From Paulownia fortunei (taxonomy: Eukaryota; Streptophyta; Magnoliopsida; Lamiales; Paulowniaceae), in contig CM033108.1 of the NCBI GenBank assembly GCA_019321725.1, positions 1,986,501 through 2,050,500 on the forward strand: a stretch of 64,000 nucleotides of DNA, in the 5' to 3' direction. Position 1 is the first letter of the stretch. Each line of letters begins with the position of its first letter. Position numbers and translations under genes: made by a program. The notes under the pieces were generated by a model. The model had not been told where the DNA came from and did not search any database. It worked only from the letters and a program-made list of their open reading frames with translations. This document shows, piece after piece, positions 13,318-24,999 of this stretch.

Positions 13318-13574
13318 GCAGCACTCTCTCTCTCTCTCTCTCCACCAGTCGCTTTAATACTGGTAAACTGCTACTCTCTCTACACTCTCTCTCTCTAAAG
13401 TCTACACTAAATAACGCCACTCTCTTCTCAACGTTTTCCTCACTCCTCTGCTCCTCACTCCGCCATTTCTCTAACTAAAAACCACCATACTTTCTCTCTC
13501 TGTAACAGCACCGTTTCTCATATACTTTGATGAATAAAATCCTCATGAAAAATGACGGCACCTGCATCATGTAA
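13318..13574 (+). promoter_or_regulatory. CT-rich leader region and candidate uORF of the DUF620 gene
   Basis: Several (CT)n tracts at about 13324-13342, 13374-13398 and 13491-13501 lie upstream of the start codon, a pattern frequent in plant core promoters and leaders. A 14-codon upstream ORF (MNKILMKNDGTCIM) runs 13530-13574 and ends before the main start at 13703. Transcription start is unknown, so it is not certain that the uORF is transcribed. Confidence 0.35.
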
Positions 13575-13702
13575 TCCCCGTTTCTATATCTAGACTTCGC
13601 AGAGATACAAGCATAGCGAATTGGGAAGGACAAACAGCGTGATTGTTTTCCTTAAGTATAGTGATATATATACGTACATATATCTCAGATATATTAAAAA
13701 GG

Positions 13703-15763
13703 ATGGAGAAAAGACAAGGTTTTTTCTCGGCATTGAAAGAGGAGGTGGTACGTGGGCTATCTCCAGCAAGGTCACGCGCCAAGAGTCCGGGTCGGAGTGC
13801 TTCGCCGATGTCGGGTCTGCTCCGGAGGAAGAAGGTAAGTACGAGTAATCCTGAGCCGCTGATAGCGAGATCGGGTAGCCTCAGGCCAGTGGGGGAGACA
13901 CTGACGCCTTTAATGGAGGGTCCGGATCCAGATGGTGGGGAAATCGGGGGGTCGAAGCGTGTCGGGTCGGGGCTCGGGCAGTGGGTCCGCGAGCAGCTGA
14001 CACGTAACCCTTCGGTGGCCGTTAGTGAGAATGGGCATGGGAACAAGAGGTCTGATCTGAGGCTGCTGCTTGGGGTGATGGGTGCGCCACTCGCCCCGGT
14101 GCACGTTAGCAGCACTGACCCTTTGCCTCATCTCAGTATTAAGGACACCCCCATTGTATGTCTTGCTCTCTATCCATGCATAAAGCTTAGTTGTACATAA
14201 GTTTTAATACTCGTGTTTATTGCAACTTTTTTGTTTTTGTTCCTTTTTTTTTTGTAGAATATATGTTGTCATTAAAACTGATTTTGGTGGATATATAATT
14301 AGAGTTGACTGACAATTTTTTGCTATGCATGCGTAAGGTTAATTTTAAGTCTAGTCATGACTCAGAGATTAGTTTCTTTGTCAGGATCATTGTTCTTTTT
14401 TGGCGATGAAGAACTGATGTAGACTTGAGATTTAGTTTAATTTGAGTAGATTCTTGTGATCTCTGTCTCTTGATGAAAAATAATATACTAATAATTTGTT
14501 TCAAATAAAGATAAAGAGTTGATACTGAGTCTTATACTGGACTATTTTTAAAATGGAGCCAAAATCTTTGACTATAATGCTTAGAAGCATGGGAAGTCGT
14601 TGTGCCATTCTCTCTTAAATTCAATTTACCATTCTTTACATGTATTTCAGGGAAGAAATGCTCAATACTTTGGGTGTTGTAATTTTGCAGGAAACTTCTT
14701 CGGCACAGTACATTCTGCAACAATATACTGCTGCTTCCGGAGGGCAAAAAGTTCAGAGCTCCATTAAGAATGCTTATGCAATGGGAAAGTTGAAGATGGT
14801 AGCTTCAGAGTTTGAAACCGCAACAAAGGTAGTGAAGAACAGGAATGCTGCTAGAGCTGCAGAGTCTGGTGGTTTTGTCTTGTGGCAGATGAATCCTGAT
14901 ATGTGGTATGTGGAGCTTGCAGCTGGGGGAAGCAAAGTTCATGCAGGCTGCAACGGAAAGCTAGTCTGGAGGCACACGCCGTGGCTCGGTGCGCACACTG
15001 CAAAGGGTCCAGTTAGGCCCTTGCGACGTGCCCTTCAGGTTAAAATGCATGCTAAACTTTATGTTTTGACAGTGTTTTGTGCTCTGATTTTTCCCTCAAG
15101 TCTTCTGATCTGTTGGGGCTTTTGTGTTTGACTATGCAGGGACTTGATCCAAGAACTACTGCCAGTATGTTTGCAGATGCAATTTGCATTGGGGAGAAGA
15201 ATATCAATGGGGAAGACTGCTTCATTCTGAAGCTTGCTGCTGACCATCAGACACTGAAGGCCAGGAGTGAAGGACCAGCAGAAATCATAAGGCATGTCCT
15301 GTTTGGCTACTTCAGCCAGAAGACAGGGCTTCTACTTCACATGGAGGATTCTCATCTTACCCGTATACAGTCCAACGGCGGGGATGCTGTATACTGGGAG
15401 ACTACCACTAATTCCTTTCTAGATGATTATCGACCCGTTGAAGGAATCATGATTGCTCATTCTGGACGTTCTGTCGTGACTCTTTTCCGGTTTGGAGAGA
15501 TGGCAATGAGCCACACAAAAACCAGGATGGAAGAAGCTTGGACAATTGAAGAGGTCGCATTCAATGTTCCGGGTCTGTCATTGGACTGTTTTATTCCACC
15601 GGCTGATTTGAGATCTTGTTCTATCAGTGAAGCTTGTGAACTCCCTCAAGAGGAAAGGGGAAAGTCAGCAATGGCCGTTGCAGCACATCGAGCAAAAGTT
15701 GCAGCACTGGAGAACACTCATGATAGTGGCATTGATAACGTAGTGTGGAAGGTGGAAATCTGA
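13703..15763 (+). CDS. DUF620 family protein
   Basis: Three exons, 13703-14155, 14691-15038 and 15140-15763, with phase-0 GT-AG introns, giving 474 residues. The N-terminus (MEKRQGFFSALKEEVVRGLS) is followed by a basic Ser/Pro/Arg-rich linker to about residue 85, then a region with LGQWVREQL and SDLRLLLGVMGAPLAPV. The DUF620 core starts near residue 152 (SSAQYILQQYTAASGG) and runs through VLWQMNPDMWYVELAAGG, PLRRALQGLDPRTTASMFADA, HVLFGYFSQKTGLLLHMEDS and RFGEMAMSHTKTRMEE to the C-terminus. Family knowledge: plant-specific, intracellular by lack of signal peptide, biochemical function unknown. The start was chosen at the Met that opens the conserved MEK-x-GFF motif; the frame is open further upstream but without an ATG. 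Family assignment is strong, function open. Confidence 0.93.
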
Positions 15764-17056
15764 CAAAGTAGGATCAACCTGTGGCAAATGTTCATATGGG
15801 TAGGCTGTTTCTAATTTACTGACACAGTAGAAGCAACGAGCTAGTCTCAGTTTATTGAGAAATTCTATTAGTAGTTGTCTTGCCTCCCTTTACTCTGTAT
15901 TATAGAGGGCAATCATTCATAGGTTCCTCCAAGGAAATTTTATGCTCTCATTGCAGAATCCAACTAAAGGGGTTGGAGCTCATTTTTCCTGGTAACAGAT
16001 TGAGCAAATGGAGGTTAATTTTTAGTTTACCTCCCAGGGATGGAGGAAGATGGTAAAGCTTTAGTATAAGTATTGGCAAAACCATAGACCTTGTTCTTAT
16101 TTTTATTTTACCAACTCTTTTCCTGCCTCTAAATGTATACGGCTTTGGCAGTTAGAAGAAGAGTAATACTGCTAAATCGCTTGGATTTCAGTATTTCAGT
16201 AATTTCAATGTTAGTAGATGTTCTTGCTGTCATTGCATTTCCATAGTTTTTCTTTTTTCAAGTTGTATTCTTGATGTTGAGATGGAGAAAGGAATTCCCC
16301 TGGAGCTTTAGAGAAGAGTTAGCAAAGTGATAACCTTGCAAGAAGTTGCTTTGTTGTCTTTTCCTGCTGAGAAAAGATATTGTAATCTGGAAAGTATGTT
16401 CCCTCAGAATATTGAATGCTAATGTATCTTTCCTCACCTCTTCCTTCCTTGTGGGACTTTGTAAGTTTGTATATATATATACATATATATTTAGTCTTCC
16501 CTGAAAAGTAATGCTTTGATTTTATAGTATAATACTTTCGTTTGTTTGTTAATTTCTCATTTGAAATGTTGTTGATGGCTAGCAAAACTTTGCTCTTCCA
16601 TTGACTGGTGATGTAATCCTGAGGTGTCTGTGGAGCATCTAGGGCTAGTTGGAAGTTCCTTTAATATTATTATGCAGCAGCTGGCTGCTTTTCCCACTGC
16701 CCCATTGCAACTTTTGGAATAATCTTTTTGAAAAATGCCGTTGGAGTTTTGGACCCAAACCCATCCAATTCATCATCTTGTATAAAAATAATGTGGGCCT
16801 TAGTTGGATTTAGCAGAGGTTGATTCTGCCTCGATTAAGGCAAAAGCGTGTTTTTGATAAGTATGATTGCACCAAAGGCACGAGTTGATTGATAGTAAAT
16901 AGTAAAAGTTTTGCCCGAATCCATGTGATTTCTTAATCATTCCCATCTTTCTTTTCTTTCTTTTTCTCCTCACTCGGGTGGCTTTGTGTCCTCATAGTTG
17001 CCTGCTTTTCCATATTTGCCCCCAACTGGGCATTTGCCTAAAATTGCTCCAATTAA
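15764..17056 (+). other. 3' flank of the DUF620 gene
   Basis: T-rich non-coding sequence consistent with 3'UTR and downstream spacer. Contains a small (TA)n stretch at about 16471-16489. No gene seen. Confidence 0.5.
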
Positions 17057-17166
17057 TTGGCAGCAGTTTTTGTGGGGAAGCTTCCTCTTTATGATGCTGT
17101 CCCAGAAAGGCCAAAATTCCCCATTGATGAGGGAAGAGATACTATTAATAGCCTTTTAGATTCAGG
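17057..17166 (+). other. Unassigned exon-like open segment
   Basis: A segment with balanced codon use translating to FVGKLPLYDAVPERPKFPID and more, preceded by GGCAGCAG (acceptor-like) and followed by CAG/GTACAAG (donor-like). No partner exons were found and the protein was not recognised. It may be a captured gene fragment or chance. Confidence 0.2.
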
Positions 17167-17489
17167 TACAAGCACTCATTTTTCTTGTATTTGTGACTGG
17201 AGGATTGATTGGTCTTCAGCTTTGGTATTTCTCATTTAGCCATTGAACCAGGATAAACCCTTTTTTTTTTCATGAAAAACATTTTCCTTGTTAATATTTC
17301 GAATTAAATGTACTTATTTGAGTTATATTTTACCTGTCATTTTTAACTAAATAGATTGCCTTGGTGAAATTTTGCAAGATATTTCATGTGATTCTTAATG
17401 AGTCTTGAATTTTTGGATTTTTAGGACAATTGCATCTACCATTGTGGTAGGCTCACTATATACAACTCAATATTTTCATATCTGATATG

Positions 17490-17893
17490 ATCAAATCGAT
17501 TTTACTGTCGTTTAATGGTTAAATTGTCGGTTCAAAAAGTTTGAAAATTAATTATATTTTTTTATTATATTATGTAAAATGATAATATAATAAATTAATT
17601 GTTATTAAAATATTTTAAAAATAAAAGAAAAAATAAATAACCAATTAAAAAATAACTAACAAATCCTAAAATTCAAATAATCGATTTACATGCATATAAT
17701 TATATAACAAAACACTAAGTTTACATCATCAAAAAGTTAAAAATGAAAAAAAAATGATTTGATGAGTTTGATCAGTTTTGATCGGATTAACCACAAAAAT
17801 AGTTATTTAGGAGTAAACGGATCGGACAGATCATCGATTTTCGATCAAATCAATTGGACCGAGCAATCCGATCCAGTTTTGAGAATACTAATA
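17490..17893. mobile_element. Short dispersed repeat (MITE-like), family B copy 1
   Basis: An AT-rich core with a right end reading GATCGGATTAACC, then GGATCGGACAGATCATCG, GGACCGAGCAATCCGATCC and TTTTGAGAATAC. Shares order and wording with 20750-21075. The CCGATC/GGATCGG-rich ends resemble a widespread plant MITE class. Boundaries are approximate. Confidence 0.4.
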
Positions 17894-20749
17894 CCACTTA
17901 TCACACTATAAATGTAATTATTCAAAAATTTCAGAGTACACATATTTTAAGAACCATTTTCGTTAAGAATATAAATCTAACATTAATTAAGAGTGATGAA
18001 ATAAGATATTAATTTATATTTGTCATTATATTTATACTCTAAATAAAATGATTGATCAATCACAAGACTTATCGACAATGTTAAGTGACTTGGAAAAGAA
18101 GAATAATGTGAATGCCCTCTAAAAGAGGTAACTTGATAATATGAGAACGCCCATGCCCTTTTAATTGCTTTCGCTTATGTGATCACATCAGACAATGAAG
18201 TGGAATCTAACTCATGCTTGGATCAAACACATTAATGTGTTTGGTTCAATCAATCATGGATGGATTGGTGGTCCTCAAGAAACTCAATCCACCATCTGAT
18301 TGATTAATTTGGTGGGAGGATTGCAAGAAATTGTGGAATTTCTTCAATGACTCAGTCTTGTTCAATGTGTAGTAGACCCATTAAAGGGTAGCCAGTCAAG
18401 ATCAAATTTGTTGCCTATGCAGTACATTTCCGTTGAATTAGGATAACTCAAAACCATGTCAATATTGCAAAATCTATATAATTATATACCAATAATCCGA
18501 CGTAATAAAAAAAATCAAATTTTGCAATATTAATATTATAAAGAATATTTTATTTGTTAGAAAAAGTTGGAATAAAATTTTACAATGATTATCACTCCTT
18601 CAACGAACTTGAAATATTCGACTATTCTTGCTAATATAACTTACACACACAAACATATCTAAATTTTGAATTTAAGATGTGGTGACATTATAGTGTGTGC
18701 TTGATATTAGGTATATTTAAGTGATTTTTAATGTGTTTAATATTGCTTTATTTTTAAACAATCTAGTTATGATTGAATCGTATTTTAAATCATTAAAATT
18801 TACATTATAATTTTTTTTATTTTTTTATAAAAAATATATTAAATATCTACGTCGTATCATATTCATATAATATTATGTATGTATTCATGCATCATAACCA
18901 ACTATGGGCATCCATAATCATACATAAAATTGCAATATTAAATCAACTATAAAATAGTAATTTCTGTCCAATAAGGTAAACGAGCTCACACGAGGCCTAA
19001 ATTACACAAAGGACCATAAAGCTTATGTTTTACTTTAAACACTTATAAATACTTCATCCATATCATTAGATAAACATCGGAAAATTTTCGCCAAAATAAT
19101 TATTCGGTCTTTTATCTTTTCTTATTTTTTATCCGATTCTAATTTAAATGTCGAATAATCCTTACGTCCTTATGATTTATTGTGATGCAGTAGAATCCAC
19201 TCAAAAATTGATTAGCCGCGATGATCTTATGGATTTGGAATTATTGCACCATCTTCCTCTCCTTTTCTAGGTAGGATGGCATTGTTGGGTTCTAATGTTG
19301 ACTCAATGCCTAATATTGTAACTCCCATAGGCCTTAGCTATAAATTTCAACAAACTCGTACCAACTCAATTATTTTACGAACACATAATTTCATATATAA
19401 GTAAAAATAAAATACAGCTTAGCACCATGTGCAAATCCTAGAATGGGGAACATTCAAATTGAGCCCTTGATCGGAGATCTAAATAAAGAGTTTGATTAAT
19501 TACACATTCAGTCCTCGAAGTTCTCTTGAAAGCTCATTTCAGTCCCATCAAAAATTCGCTTTGATCTTATATTTTCTATGTTTCTTGTATGTTAATCCAA
19601 TTCTTAGCCTTTACATTTTGCATGTAACTATTCCCAAAATAATTCATGAGCGGAGCAAATCATTGACTAGTATATTGTGATTGTATTAAATCTAAACTCG
19701 TACAAAATATTAAATCAAAATGTAATAAAAATTTTCAATGAAGATTACATAGTGTAGAAGAGTTTAGATGTGAACAAAAAATACTTACACAATGGGGATT
19801 TGAGTAATTTCATAAGCATCAAGAGGTGGAATCACCCATATGAGAAAGTTAACACTATGTATGGTTTTATCTGCGATCGTTTTGGGAAGATTATTTTAAG
19901 ATAATGTATTTTAGTAACGTGAGTGTTGAATATATGAAAGATGAAAATTTATTTAGATCAATATTTTATTAAAAAAAATTGATGAGATATTTTAATATAC
20001 ATAAATTTTCAATCGTAAATGATTTGTCATTATTACTTGTCGTTATTAATTAAAGATATTTTTAATTATAAATATCTTGTCTTATTTTATTAAAATTAGT
20101 GGAGTATAGAAAAATATAAGATCATTTAATATTATAATAAATTATTCATATTTTAAGATCCTCGTTGACTTTTTACTCTCCAGTATTTTTGTGTCATTAT
20201 TTTTGTAATTCCTATGCCACGGGAGTTTAGAAAATGCACTCAAATTGGTTGACTGATTTAGCATTTCAAGGAGCATATATAGTTTAAAGAGTAGTGCAAA
20301 ATAATAAACATGGAATTTTCAAGAGATTTTTAATTTTTTTTTGCCTTTTAAAAAAGTAAATTATTATGTGTGTGTGTGTGTTTGTGCGTGTGAAAACTGT
20401 CGGTGGAGGGAAGGTAGAGAGATGGGTAGAAGTGGCGTATTAAATGAGAGGCGCACTCTATTCCTTCCTTCCCCACCTTGGTTGGTCTCTTTGGTCATCA
20501 CCACATTCAACAGAACATTGTACCACAAATCCACTTTACCCATTTACGGATTTACTCTATCCTATCTTACAACTTAGGTAGTGCCCCATACCCACCCTAC
20601 CCCACCCACCCCCAAAAACAAAAAACCCAAACACACACACGTTTATGTCCAGATTGAGGTCTCAAATATTGATATTAATAAATTATTTTTTCTTTGGCAA
20701 GAACTTTGTTTTTATAATTGAGTTGATGACTAAATTGATTTTATTGTAG
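17894..20749. other. Intergenic DNA with palindrome/hairpin and GT repeat
   Basis: No gene recognised. Holds the palindrome and foldback at 18224-18305 (listed separately) and a (GT)n tract at about 20368-20390. Confidence 0.5.
18224..18305. repeat. 20-bp perfect palindrome followed by a 20-bp foldback hairpin
   Basis: 18224-18243 reads CAAACACATTAATGTGTTTG, identical to its reverse complement. Eight bases or fewer later, AATCAATCATGGATGGATTG (18248-18267) pairs with CAATCCACCATCTGATTGATT (18285-18305) with one bulge and one mismatch region, leaving a 17-nt loop. Could be a foldback remnant; a small-RNA precursor is possible but the stem is short. Confidence 0.45.
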
Positions 20750-21075
20750 GTAGCGTTTTAATCGGTCAGACAGATTCAATCGTAAATTTAATTAAAATTA
20801 ATTATATTTATTTATTATATAAAATAATAATATAATATACCAATTGATGTGTACAAGATAAGAAATAAATAAATAATCTATCAAAAAACACATATAATAA
20901 AATTTAAAATTCAGATAATTACATACATATAATCAAATATTATGTTTAAAATTCATAAAAGAATAAAAAAAAAAAAATAGTTCTGACCTGTATGACCGGA
21001 TTTTCGTCTTTTGCTTATTGATTTGCAATTAGACCGATTGAATCGATTAGTCCAATTCAATTTTAAAAATATTGT
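20750..21075. mobile_element. Short dispersed repeat (MITE-like), family B copy 2
   Basis: Left part ATCGGTCAGACAGATTCAAT, an AT core with the same ATAAAATAATAATATAAT block as at 17565-17595, and right part AGACCGATTGAATCGATTAG then CCAATTCAATTTTAAAAATA. Related to the repeat at 17490-17893; ends approximate. Confidence 0.4.
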
Positions 21076-24000
21076 GTAAGAGTAGAAGCTAGCCCATTAT
21101 GCAATATCAAATTAGATATTTTTTTATAGTTAGTATTTTGTTAAGTTTGGAATTACTATTATATATGGTGAGATATGGTTCAAACACACAAAAACCAATA
21201 AGATGTCTCATGTGGTCCAAGCACATAAGGCCATTAAAATAATTCGAATAATCTAACAATATGTCTCATTTCAATGAGCCTTATGAGCTCACGAGGTTCA
21301 CCATACCCTCCAACACCATATAATAATCCTTTTACAAAAATTTATAAATACTCCCTCTAATTTATCTTATAAGGTATGTAATTTATTTACAATCCTAGAA
21401 CTCTAAACTCTTATCTCTTTAGTTCTAATTTGAACGTCGGAGGTTAACGACTTTTGTGTATCGCAAGTAAAATCCCGCCCAAAAATTGAAGGAGACTTGC
21501 AAGGAGCTCACGTTTGAATATTTGAATTCATACCAGATCAATATTAATTTAATTTTCTTATTTCATATCATTTGCAAAAACCAAAATATGTTGCCGCTCC
21601 ACTAATTCAAATGAAATTATAGTGTTTTTTTTTTTTTTCAATTAACTAATGATTTGGGGTTATAGTTTAATTAATTTAAATTTATTTGACTTTTAGTATG
21701 AAAACTCCACTGCTTTTGTGAAGCTAAGTACAATAAAGAGTCAGTTAAGACGGATCTTATCGAGGTTTTGTTACAAAATCAAGTAAATAATAATCGAATA
21801 CCAAATTCGGGTTTCAGTAAATTGGGCTCTAGTCTTAACACTCTAAATGTGATTTGGGTGGGCCTAGCAATGACCCGTTTAGCAAATGCCCATTATTGTT
21901 GATATTACTGAGTCCATTAACTGCCTTTGTCAAGAAAATATGAACAAACAAAATTGCAAACAAGCAAGCAATCTTGATCGTTGTCTCCTAACCTTTTTCT
22001 TGTCCAAGAGTAAATACGCAATCAAATTATCTAAAACTATTTTCATATTTCTCAAAAATCTTACTTTTTAATCAAGCTGCAGTAAATTAAAATTGGTCAA
22101 TATTACTCCATTTGATAAAAATTTCTAAGTTTTTTTTTTTATCAAACAAAACCTGATTTTTTAGTATAATAATTTTTAAGTCTTGATTACCTAAAAAATT
22201 GAAATAAGTTGTTTTGATTCGATATTTATTGAATGTTGTACACTTTATTTTTCTCACATTTTAAGCCAAAACTCATTGTTTTTTCCGATACAATATTGAA
22301 AGACTACAATTTTATATACATGTTTTATTGTTCTCAAAAAATTAATATTACCCTTTTTTAGAGCTTTTTCTGCAGACGCATAAGCCCAAGACCAAATCAA
22401 CATTTTGGGCTTTTGTCCTGTGGACCATGCCCATTTCAAGGTATGAGGCCCAGAACCGTAGTGTTAAAATTACAATTCTTTTATTTTTACTTTAATCACC
22501 CGATTTAATTTCTTCCTTAGTTGTAAAAGGAAGGAAAAAAAATATGATTTTTTTGAAGTAATTGTCTTCGACTATAATAAATCAATTTGAATATTTAGTT
22601 TCAATTTGGTGTTTCATCTCGTCTTTCACCTACATCATAATTTTTTTTTTAATTCACATATTTATCGTGAATCATATACACTTAACATATATTTATAAAA
22701 TGATATGAGTTCCAAAGGGATACCTTCCGTCCAGCTTTCTCCTTTAATGTAAGTTATGCAACCCTATAAGTTATAATGCAAGAACGACTCGCAAAATTAT
22801 GTGAAAAAAGATAATTATATAGCACCTAAGCCTCTATGTGGCACACAATTATTACAACAAAGAATGTAAAAATAAGTTGTACTAGCAACAAGAATTAAGC
22901 TCCCAAAAGAATCCAAATCAATGTCTCATCCAAGTACATGCAAAAAAGTCCAGAATCCTATGGGCTAATATGCAACCAATATATATATATATATGTGGGC
23001 CGGAAAATCAGAAGCGGAGAGAGTAATCTAAAGCAGCAAATAGATAGAGCAAGGCCCATCCCAAAACAAAGCTCCCAGAGATCTTCTGCAAGGCCCACAC
23101 TTGATTTGCTCCACTCTGCAAATGGACAATTCAGAATTAAGGGAGCAAAAAAAAAAAAAAAGTTATCTACTAAATAAATTAAAAAAAAAAATTATATCTT
23201 TGCATGAATTTGTGAAATATAATACGAGATACAATCCAAAATATTCTACCATAAAATATACAACAAATAGGTCCCCTTATGTGCCCCTGTACAGATCCAA
23301 ATAGGGATGAAACTACTCAATTGGAGATGAAAATAAACTATTTCATGGTAGTGCAATATATAATAAATTTTATGCTACATCAACTGCATTATATTCATAT
23401 GTACTTAACGGAAAATATATATTTAATTCTAAAGTATGTTGCATCTGACTATAGTATAGAATTTACAATACAAATACGTTTCAAAGAAGTTTGCGTATCT
23501 AATTTGCAACTAAGTTTTGAGGAACATCGGTAGCCGACGTTTCTTGTTATTAAATTGCAAACTATTGATGGATTAGGCTGCATCGACTCTATTTCAGCCC
23601 TATTAATTTTATCGGATCTTGAGATACTAGATCCGATGAATAATACATGTATAACAAATATCTCATTTATAATACATTACATGTATTATAACTAATTTAT
23701 CCGATGGAATTAAATATTCCACGAGAGAGAAACGAGACCACTAAACTAGCCCTATTGGTAGTGGGAATTCAAAACGGGCTACCACAATCCTGAATCTCAT
23801 ATTAGGCCCAGTTAGACTCTTGCTAGTGGTACAACATTTGGAGTCTGGACTCCCTGAAACCTAACATAGTACCACCCTCCCAATCTTGTTGAAAAATCCG
23901 ACAGGTCAGAAAATGTCACGTGACCTGTTCTTCCTCGATTAACTCAATTTCCATACCCTATACGCACCTGCCAAAAATAAATAACTAAACTAGACTAAGC

Positions 24001-24147
24001 CGGCAAGAATAACTCTCTTGAGCAAACCTGATCCATGGAGTTCAAGACCCAATAACGGGAACATCGGCGTGGAGTGGACAGACCCAAATAGGTCAAGAAC
24101 CAGTTCATGTTAGATACTCGAAGATTCATCTTCACTATAATGCGCGT
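21076..24147. other. Intergenic DNA downstream of the AGP-like gene
   Basis: No complete gene recognised. This is where a second (GPI-signal) exon of the AGP-like gene was expected on the minus strand; none could be identified. Includes GGCCCA-type motifs near 22380-22460 and a TA tract at 22980-22994. Confidence 0.45.
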
Positions 24148-24300
24148 TCAGTAGGCAGTACACAGTTCATAAACAGGATTGATGCATGAGAACGGAAAGT
24201 GAGAAAGATGAAGGGCAATGAAAGGTCGGCGCAGAGTAGAGAGGTCGATTTCATTATACGATATGATGACATATGCATAGTTGCTACGAATGTCACGTAC

Positions 24301-24852
24301 CTGATCAGTGGCTGATGGAGAAGGAGAAATAGCCTGGAAACTCGGCCCTGGAGCTCCTGTCGGAGGAGACGGAGGGCTCAACAACGACGGAGATGGAGCA
24401 GATGGCAGCGGCGTGGTCGGGGCCGGAGCGGGAACCGAAGCGAGAGGCGCTGGCGTGGGAGCTGCCGGTGGGGGTGGGGACGAAACTGGAGGCGGCGGAG
24501 TCGGAGCCGGTGGAGGTACAGCTGGAGGAGTCGGAGCTGGTGGAGGGCTGGCTGGCGGCGGCGAGGTCACTGGAGGAGGAGTGGCAACCGGCGGAGGTGA
24601 AGCAGCTGGAGGCGGAGTTGTCACAGTCGGAGGCGGCGAAGAGACAGCAGGAGGAGGAGACGACGTCGGAGGTGGTGTTGCTGCTGGTGGCGTTGTGGAG
24701 GTTGTAGGAGGCGAAGCTGCGGTGGTAGGGGGAGTGGCGGTTGGGGTGGGCGGAGCGGGAGTTGAAGTTGGAGAAGTGGCAGGAGATTGTCCGCCAACGC
24801 CGGCGACGACAATGCAGATCAAAGATATGAATACAAGCCGTTTCCGAGCCAT
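24301..24852 (-). CDS. Classical arabinogalactan protein, AGP17/18-like (main exon; C-terminal exon not found)
   Basis: A cell-surface proteoglycan backbone. Residues 1-21 are a signal peptide (MARKRLVFISLICIVVAGVGG) followed by QSPATSP, matching the start of lysine-rich AGP17/18 proteins. Residues 22-184 are almost wholly Pro, Ala, Ser and Thr in PPP, SPPP, TPPP and AP repeats, the substrate for prolyl hydroxylation and arabinogalactan addition. The end TGAPGPSFQAISPSPSATDQ also fits AGP17/18, but the Lys-rich insert of those proteins is absent. The frame ends at CAG followed by GTACGT, a good donor, where relatives continue with a short GPI-anchor signal. If the donor is not used, the frame runs to 24148 and adds 50 residues starting VRDIRSNYAYVIISYN, which do not look like a GPI signal. 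A TATA-like box and GA-rich leader lie upstream. Family is clear, C-terminus unresolved. Confidence 0.85.
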
Positions 24853-24985
24853 TTTGAGGAGAATTTGCTAACACGATATTATCCTGCGCACTCTCCCTCG
24901 GCTTAGCCTGTGCACCAAAGAGAGAGAGAGAGAGTGAGCGAATATAGGTGAAGGTCAAGACGGAGAGATTAAGGGGAAGAGATTG

Positions 24986-24999
24986 TATATATTTATATA
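24986..24999 (-). promoter_or_regulatory. TATA box and (GA/CT)n leader of the AGP-like gene
   Basis: On the minus strand TATATAAATATATA lies about 135 bp upstream of the ATG, and a (CT)n tract (plus-strand GAGAGAGAGAGAGAG at about 24920-24934) lies between them. Good spacing for a transcription start near 24960. Confidence 0.6.

Noticed and set aside
13643..13702. N-terminal extension of DUF620 (FSLSIVIYIRTYISD...)
   Set aside because: There is no ATG upstream in frame, and the family N-terminus begins at MEK-x-GFF.
24148..24300. Read-through C-terminus VRDIRSNYAYVIIS... as the true AGP end
   Set aside because: It starts exactly at a strong GTACGT donor and lacks GPI-signal features, so it is treated as intron. 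Kept as an open alternative in the finding.
24308..24871. Plus-strand Gly-rich frame over the AGP-like gene
   Set aside because: It is the antisense image of the Pro-rich codons. The minus strand has the signal peptide, the AGP repeat code, TATA box and donor.
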